Position numbers and translations under genes: made by a program
In this document: positions 21,475 through 25,933 of the stretch, one piece after another
Layout: each line of letters starts with the position of its first letter
How positions within the stretch are numbered: position 1 is the first letter of the stretch
Origin: a virus
DNA: 25,933 bases
Virus record (IMG/VR): IMGVR_UViG_3300031886_000034
Coordinates: 1-25,933 of that record
Reading direction: 5' to 3' (one strand)
The notes under the pieces: model-generated
Databases searched by the model: none
Told to the model about the DNA's origin: nothing
What the model saw: the letters and a program-made list of their open reading frames with translations, nothing else

Positions 21475-21735
21475 TCACCACTTCTGTATAGGACAGTGCT
21501 TGTTAGGTAGCCTCACCTTCACAGGCATGAAGCACTTACAGATACGACACTGCTTGACCCATGACCTGTAGTGGTCACACCCCATACAGATAGCCAGCCT
21601 TGTAGCAGGCTCGTTGAGCCACAGTGATGCATCCTCCCCCTCGTCACCCCATGCCAGGTCCTGCCCTGCCCCACTGTCGTCATCGTCTAGCCAGCCTCCA
21701 TCAAACTCGTAAGGCTCCATGGGTGTACTACTCAC
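21475..21735 (-). CDS. Small zinc-binding phage protein (CxCFM...CP..KW), 86 aa
   Basis: Cysteines C50, C53, C63, C66, C68 and C81 form a compact zinc-binding C-terminus (CRICKCFMPVK, then CPIQKW), resembling a small phage zinc-protein family (DUF6171-like). The N-terminal half is acidic (DDDDSGAGQDLAWGDEGED). GTG 21735 has GAGGGTGG directly upstream and overlaps the preceding gene by 8 bases; ATG 21720 is the alternative. The function is not known. The gene lies in a strongly CpG-poor stretch. Confidence 0.75.
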   Translation of the reverse strand: MSSTPMEPYEFDGGWLDDDDSGAGQDLAWGDEGEDASLWLNEPATRLAICMGCDHYRSWVKQCRICKCFMPVKVRLPNKHCPIQKW

Positions 21736-22045
21736 CCACCCTCACCACCCTGGCCCACTTCTTAATAGCAGGGCCTAGTACAGGGTCATCATCTACGTTG
21801 GCTATGTATGTCCTCAGTCCAGCCACCAGTTCATCAGTCAACTCCACTCCCTCAATGAAGTCATCCTTCAGTGTGTCCAACTCCCCCCTCAGCCACATGA
21901 TCTCCTCTACCCCTGCCTTCACAGCGTTGGCTACCCTAGGTGCACCCTGCTCCTGACACGCCTTGATCAGTGCATAGAGAGTGATCAGTACATCCACCTC
22001 TCCTAGTTCCTCTAAGTCTGAGAGATCCATGCCCTGCCACCTCAC
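21728..22045 (-). CDS. Hypothetical acidic helical protein, 105 aa
   Basis: GTG 22045 overlaps the stop of the upstream gene by four bases (GTGA); ATG 22030 with GAGGTGG upstream is an alternative start. The product is acidic and helical (SDLEELGEVDVLITLYALIK, VEEIMWLRGELDTLKDDFIE) with no recognised family. It is very CpG-poor, like the adjoining zinc-protein gene. Confidence 0.7.
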   Translation of the reverse strand: MRWQGMDLSDLEELGEVDVLITLYALIKACQEQGAPRVANAVKAGVEEIMWLRGELDTLKDDFIEGVELTDELVAGLRTYIANVDDDPVLGPAIKKWARVVRVGE

Positions 22046-22533
22046 TCACCCCCCACTGGTGTGAGGTGTGTAGGTGATAGTAGCCGTGTTCCCTCACTGT
22101 CATAGGAGGAGGGCACCCCCCTCTCCCATGCCTCATCCATGTCTATCCACCCCAGCACCTGTACCTCCCTGAACTCAGGGGGTATGGCCTGTGCTACGAA
22201 TAGCACCAGCCCCATGCCTACCTGGTGCCTGCGTACAGCAGCATGTAGGGATGTGCGTACACGACGTACCTCTATGTTGTGCCCCACATCGGGCGTGTCA
22301 CGCCGTGCCCTGTGCTCACTGGCTGGCCACACATGCCCTGACCAGTACCTGTTGGTGGCCTTGGCTACAGCCAACTCACACACACAGGCAGCCACCTGTG
22401 CAGTGCGGTCATCCTCCATACGCTCAGCGTCATACCAGGGTGCGTTGCCCTTACCCCAGTTGGCGGTGTATCTGCGTGCCCCCACCAGGGAGGCGTGCTC
22501 ATACTCCCAGGCCTCCAGCGTGATGATCAACAT
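22042..22533 (-). CDS. PD-(D/E)XK-like nuclease-fold protein, 163 aa
   Basis: ATG 22533 is preferred because the longer frame (to 22656) would run over the end of the upstream gene. A helix AQVAACVCELAVAKATNRYW (E53) precedes RRDTPDVGHNIEVRRVR, where D82, E88 and R90 resemble the D...E-x-K core with Arg in place of Lys, and then VLGWIDMDEAW. This is the arrangement of a widespread phage restriction-endonuclease-like family of unknown target. Catalysis is unproven given R90. No clear Shine-Dalgarno is present. Confidence 0.65.
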   Translation of the reverse strand: MLIITLEAWEYEHASLVGARRYTANWGKGNAPWYDAERMEDDRTAQVAACVCELAVAKATNRYWSGHVWPASEHRARRDTPDVGHNIEVRRVRTSLHAAVRRHQVGMGLVLFVAQAIPPEFREVQVLGWIDMDEAWERGVPSSYDSEGTRLLSPTHLTPVGGE

Positions 22534-22549
22534 GCACCGCGCAGTGTAC

Positions 22550-23155
22550 CTACCCAGAGAGCCGCATGTCGCATTTTGTGCAAAACTCTGCCCATGGGTA
22601 CACTTTGCGGAAGGCAGGGGGGTGGCTACAGTCAAGGATGTCAGTGGCCTTGGCATTCATGACCTCACGCACGAGTGCTGACAGGGACACCCCTGCTACC
22701 TCAGCAGCACGCTTCCATCGTTCACGGTCATGTTCGGTAGCCCGTATGAGCACCTGCTTGTCAGCCGGCCCATCGTCCTCCTTGGACATGGCCGACACGG
22801 TGAGGTCCATGTCTTCGGCTATGTCGTGCATGGCAGCCTCGATATTGTCGTCATAGGCAGGGTCACCCACCTCGGCCTCTTTCAGGTCCAGGGGGTTGTA
22901 ACTCGAAAAGGTCGTTCCTGTGAACCCCGTGTCAGGGGTCAAACTCACAGCAGGCGCGCTTTCTGGCACGGGTGACTCCACGGGTGTAGCAGGAGACCAG
23001 TTGTGCGCATCGGGATGAATACGGTTCGCACTGGGGGCGTTCATAGGGAGGGGGGGTAGAGGTATCGACATGGAGACGACCACACCGTCCCTCATCTGGA
23101 CGGGGTCGAAATCCGACGCCGCATCTTCCGTAATGGGCTGTTCCGGATTAGACAT
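22550..23155 (-). CDS. Ribbon-helix-helix protein with C-terminal zinc ribbon, 201 aa
   Basis: ATG 23155 (MSNPEQ) is chosen; ATG 23164 is three codons earlier. Residues 1-130 are Pro-rich and probably disordered. Residues 134-168 (QVLIRATEHDRERWKRAAEV then SLSALVREVMNAKA) match a MetJ/Arc-type ribbon-helix-helix DNA-binding fold. C176/H178 and C192/C195 (CSHPP ... CTKCDMR) look like a zinc ribbon. A transcriptional or plasmid-type repressor role is inferred. It overlaps the end of the HTH gene by 8 bases. Confidence 0.75.
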   Translation of the reverse strand: MSNPEQPITEDAASDFDPVQMRDGVVVSMSIPLPPLPMNAPSANRIHPDAHNWSPATPVESPVPESAPAVSLTPDTGFTGTTFSSYNPLDLKEAEVGDPAYDDNIEAAMHDIAEDMDLTVSAMSKEDDGPADKQVLIRATEHDRERWKRAAEVAGVSLSALVREVMNAKATDILDCSHPPAFRKVYPWAEFCTKCDMRLSG

Positions 23156-23831
23156 CTTCACCATCCAAGATTTCTTCTGTTTCGTCAGAGGTTAGTTCAT
23201 CAACTATCTCCGCATCGACAACATCTTCAATGTCGCTATGGAGAACATCCGAAAACCGGTCTCCCAGAGAGGCCGATATTTCGTCTTTCGAGATGACGCC
23301 CGATCTGGTCATCAATTCGAGCAATTTCTTCGATTCAGTCTCCGGATCAAAGTGGTCCACGGGTATGGAACCCGTTCCACCGGCACCCGCCAGGGAGACC
23401 CGAATGTTCTCCTGGTGACCGACGTTAATTTGGATATTTTGCCCTGATTCCGGATGGGCTTCCATTCCAAGCAACTTTGTACGCCGATCCATGATTGAGA
23501 GCACCTGCTGGATGGCCTTCATGTCCGGTTCTACCGCTACGTCGGTTCCATCGTCCAAGGTGACTCGCCTGTGCTGGGTAAGGGGCCAAATCGCACTTTG
23601 CAGAGAGTCCAAACGCTCCAACTCCATACGAAGCACTTCCGGATACGCCATTAGCGCTTCAGCGTTCAATTTCTCGAGTTGCCGATTAACCGCTTTCCCA
23701 ACAGCCCCTACAGAGATCCCAAATCGTCGAGAAATCTCCTGATTGGACACGCCGGCCTGACGCATCTTGAAAACACGCACATCCCGTTCAGCAAGGAACT
23801 CACGGGTAAGTGATTGAGACGTTTCAGCCAT
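23148..23831 (-). CDS. HTH DNA-binding protein, terminase-small-subunit-like, 227 aa
   Basis: Residues about 25-50 form a helix-turn-helix (QAGVSNQEISRRFGISVGAV). A helical region at 63-122 includes RMELERLDSLQSAIWP and VLSIMDRRTKLLGMEA, which resembles actinophage small terminase subunits that recognise the packaging site. The tail is acidic. Small terminases normally lie beside the large subunit, which is not in this window, so a transcriptional regulator is the alternative. ATG 23831 lacks a Shine-Dalgarno; TAACAT (23840-23845) lies 8 bases upstream. An in-frame TTG at 23840 is less likely. Confidence 0.75.
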   Translation of the reverse strand: MAETSQSLTREFLAERDVRVFKMRQAGVSNQEISRRFGISVGAVGKAVNRQLEKLNAEALMAYPEVLRMELERLDSLQSAIWPLTQHRRVTLDDGTDVAVEPDMKAIQQVLSIMDRRTKLLGMEAHPESGQNIQINVGHQENIRVSLAGAGGTGSIPVDHFDPETESKKLLELMTRSGVISKDEISASLGDRFSDVLHSDIEDVVDAEIVDELTSDETEEILDGEDV

Positions 23832-23950
23832 AGGACTCAATGTTAGGACACCGGGGCTGCGGAAATGGGAAGAAACCGCTTGCCACGGAGTCGCACGGGT
23901 GCTAATCTTGAGTTACGGCGAACCGGTCAACTCCTCGGAGCACCTAGAAG
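23832..23950. other. Intergenic region upstream of the HTH gene
   Basis: This stretch has no credible gene. It holds a minus-strand TAACAT (23840-23845), a -10 candidate for the HTH gene. It precedes the plus-strand hairpin at 23951-23985, so a short plus-strand transcript may originate here. No tRNA-like fold was found. Confidence 0.35.
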
Positions 23951-23985
23951 CCCCCACTCGGATCCCCCTCCGGAGTGGGGGTTTT
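23951..23985 (+). terminator. Rho-independent terminator (plus strand)
   Basis: CCCCCACTC (23951-23959) and GAGTGGGGG (23973-23981) form a 9-bp stem with a 13-base loop, followed by TTTTC. The T run is on the plus strand only, so it ends a rightward transcript, although no plus-strand gene lies just upstream. Confidence 0.75.
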
Positions 23986-24030
23986 CTACGTCTGACCATG
24001 AGTCATTCGCATTCACACGGCAAGGAAATG

Positions 24031-24162
24031 ATGAAAACTCTGATAAAAGCACTAGTTGACGCATTCAAGATGCGTCCCCATTACTACCCGATCGATCGCA
24101 CCTCTTGGACCGACAAGTACGAGCGCGAACTGAACCAGCACTACATGCACGGGCGTTTCTGA
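24031..24162 (+). CDS. Hypothetical small basic protein, 43 aa
   Basis: ATG 24031 (or ATG 24028) follows AAGGA at 24022-24026. The product, MKTLIKALVDAFKMRPHYYP..., is short, with Tyr/His-rich residues and a weakly amphipathic N-terminal helix. It runs against the leftward operon and ends one base from the stop of the primase gene. The good ribosome site is the main support. Confidence 0.5.
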   Translation: MKTLIKALVDAFKMRPHYYPIDRTSWTDKYERELNQHYMHGRF

Positions 24163-24163
24163 C

Positions 24164-25921
24164 CTAAGTCCGGGTCCATTCCAGAACCTCGAACGGGAAT
24201 CGCACGCCTCGCTTCATCTGTCGAGGCCAATGTCGCTCGTCACGGGCACCCCTGAAATGGGACACCGTGTAGACGTAATCCATCGTGTTTGTGGGATCTG
24301 GCGTGAGGGAGATTCCGAATTCCGGCCATCTTGACCAAACGGCAGACCCGAATGGACGCAATTCACGGGTAGTCGCGGAAACCCCCAGCGGAGCATGGTG
24401 TTCCAACCAGAGGCCGCATCCGTAGATGACGCGGAGAGTGTCAAGGTACTTTGCGACCTCTGTAGCGATCGCTTCGCTCGTTCGACCCCCCGGATCAATG
24501 AACGCCTTGTACAGGGGACCCAAAAGTAGCAAATCTGGCTCAACCTGCTCGATGACGTCTTCCAAAGCAAGCCTGTCGCTGGGCTCCAGTAGATTGAAGC
24601 CATCGGGCTTCATGAACAGGTGCGCATCCGACTTGTCGGCGTATCCCAAGTTGCGGGCCGCGTGAATGATCGTTCTGGAGGTTCGACGGATGATCTTCTC
24701 GGGATTCTCAAGGTCAACGCTCAACGTGCGGATACGCGGCATCTTCTGAAAGGAGAATGGCTGCACTCCGATCGCCGGCAGGATCGCGCACTGCCTCAAC
24801 AGCATCGTCTTGCCAACACCCTCAGCCGCTACGACAATGACCCGCTCCTGACGTTCCAGTAGCCCCGGTATCAACCAGTCGTAGGAATCGTCGTCGTCTT
24901 CGCCTACGAACTCGGTCCAGTTGACCAATCGGCCGGCGTTTGCTGCCACGGGTGCTTCACGGGTGCCCAACAGGAGAGTCGCCCGATTGATCACGGAAGC
25001 AGGTGATCGTTCCTCGTCTAACAGGGACCGCAGTTTCGAAATCGTTTCCTCAGCCGGTGACAGAGGCTCCTCGTCCCCTTCGATCTCTTCTTCGAACTCA
25101 AGGGTCGAGGCTTCTAGTTCAGCAGGTTCGTCTTCGACAAATGGGATGAGTTCTTCCGTTGAACCCCCCAACTGGACATGCTCTGTTATGTCCTTCGCTG
25201 AGGGGCACATCCAGATCGCTACGTCGCAACCCGCCTCTCCGAGTCGCGCGGCTACGTCACGGGCGTGTGGCCGACCGGCTATGTCGTTATCAACGATTAT
25301 GTCGACCGTTGCTCCGGCAAGGGCTTCCGTGTGGATGTCTAGCCACTTCCCGGCACCTCCGGGCATGGTGGTCGCGCAGCCACCCATACGGGTAATCGTG
25401 TCGCAATCCTTCTCACCCTCCACCACCCAAATGGGCTCGCCCTGCTCCTTCTGTCTGAGGACGTTCGGAAGGTTGTACAGAACTTTGGGTGTATCGCCCA
25501 ACTGGTACACCCACCCGCCAGCACCATCTGGCTTGCGCTGTCTAAAAGTCTTTCGACCCCCTGGCTCCTCGTATCTCACCTTCTGGAACAGCAGGGCTCC
25601 GCTTGCATCCTGGTAGTCATACGACGCTATGAACTTGAGCGCCTTACGTTTGACTTTGGGGTATTCCTTGTCACGGGTGGATTCGCTGAGGTCCTTCGGC
25701 TTCAACGCTGCTGTGGTGATGTCGAGGGAACGACAGACGTCCTCTACTCCACAGCCCCCGTTCCTGTGACAGAACAGCAGCACTGTCCCGTCCGACTTCT
25801 CATGAATCGACAGCGATGGGTTGCGGTCATCCTGTCGACACGGGCACCTGGCTTCCCACCCGTTTGCCGACTGAACTACTCCATCCAGACGGGCGAGTAG
25901 ATCATCCGTGTGTTGGAACAT
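24164..25921 (-). CDS. DNA primase/helicase (zinc finger, TOPRIM, RecA/RepA-like ATPase)
   Basis: The 585-aa protein starts at ATG 25921 with GGAAAG about 8 bases upstream. Residues 26-57 carry a zinc finger (CPCRQDDRNPSLSI, then CHRNGGC). A TOPRIM domain follows, with VVEGEKD (E168) and DNDIAGR (D211, D213), as in DnaG/T7 gp4 primases. After an acidic linker (about 262-300) comes a P-loop ATPase: Walker A AAEGVGKT (365-372), Walker B VEPDLLLL (D463) and LWLEHHA, the layout of RepA/AAA_25-type helicases rather than DnaB. It synthesises primers and unwinds DNA at the phage fork. The leftward transcript continues toward the HTH gene, interrupted only by a small antisense gene. Confidence 0.93.
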   Translation of the reverse strand: MFQHTDDLLARLDGVVQSANGWEARCPCRQDDRNPSLSIHEKSDGTVLLFCHRNGGCGVEDVCRSLDITTAALKPKDLSESTRDKEYPKVKRKALKFIASYDYQDASGALLFQKVRYEEPGGRKTFRQRKPDGAGGWVYQLGDTPKVLYNLPNVLRQKEQGEPIWVVEGEKDCDTITRMGGCATTMPGGAGKWLDIHTEALAGATVDIIVDNDIAGRPHARDVAARLGEAGCDVAIWMCPSAKDITEHVQLGGSTEELIPFVEDEPAELEASTLEFEEEIEGDEEPLSPAEETISKLRSLLDEERSPASVINRATLLLGTREAPVAANAGRLVNWTEFVGEDDDDSYDWLIPGLLERQERVIVVAAEGVGKTMLLRQCAILPAIGVQPFSFQKMPRIRTLSVDLENPEKIIRRTSRTIIHAARNLGYADKSDAHLFMKPDGFNLLEPSDRLALEDVIEQVEPDLLLLGPLYKAFIDPGGRTSEAIATEVAKYLDTLRVIYGCGLWLEHHAPLGVSATTRELRPFGSAVWSRWPEFGISLTPDPTNTMDYVYTVSHFRGARDERHWPRQMKRGVRFPFEVLEWTRT

Positions 25922-25933
25922 CGTGATCTTTCC

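Noticed and set aside
23832-23985. tRNA gene in the gap before the HTH gene
   Set aside because: The hairpin is a terminator. No T-loop GGTTCGA-type sequence or cloverleaf could be found.

Overview
The window looks like part of a tailed bacteriophage (Caudoviricetes) genome that infects an actinobacterium. It contains an HK97-fold major capsid protein, a phage-type primase/helicase, a B12-dependent ribonucleotide reductase and a run of small proteins of types seen in actinobacteriophages (the CGARVWIET protein, the VNYLNGG protein, a CxCFM...CP..KW zinc protein). Two things point to an actinobacterial host, possibly Acidimicrobiia-like: a secreted protein with a TTTL-rich linker, and several genes that seem to be read from leaderless mRNAs. 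The host assignment is inference.

Right-reading virion block, 1-12403. A giant modular protein (open at the left edge) is followed by a 108-aa protein, a 906-aa multidomain protein, a 54-aa protein and the major capsid protein, then a strong intrinsic terminator. After the terminator come two small genes, a staphylococcal-nuclease-like enzyme and an Fe(II)/2-oxoglutarate hydroxylase that appears to start at a CTG codon. The giant protein and the 906-aa protein share a recurrent G-x-R-S tetrapeptide that sits between domains. It looks like a processing or linker signal that breaks these proteins into modules. Several modules resemble enzymes: an ADP-ribosyltransferase-like region, a zeta-toxin-like kinase and a Cys-His-Asp (papain/transglutaminase-like) domain. 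This is the most unusual feature of the window.

Left-reading block, 12396-19835: class II ribonucleotide reductase (nrdJ), several small conserved phage proteins, a secreted TTTL-linker protein, a DUF932 protein, a helix-hairpin-helix protein and two unknown proteins. A right-reading insert, 19895-21445, holds a Lys/Ala/Pro-rich basic protein, three very small proteins (one tail-anchored) and a membrane-anchored LysM protein. Left-reading genes resume at 21475-25921: a zinc protein, an unknown protein, a PD-(D/E)XK-like protein, a ribbon-helix-helix plus zinc-ribbon protein, a small-terminase-like HTH protein and a primase/helicase. A 43-aa right-reading gene is wedged between the last two.

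The left-reading genes supply nucleotides, DNA replication and regulation; the right-reading block supplies the virion and its possible cargo. No tRNA, CRISPR array, integrase or insertion sequence was recognised. No gene-free stretch exceeds 300 bases; the longest (17289-17510 and 23832-24030) are described as entries.
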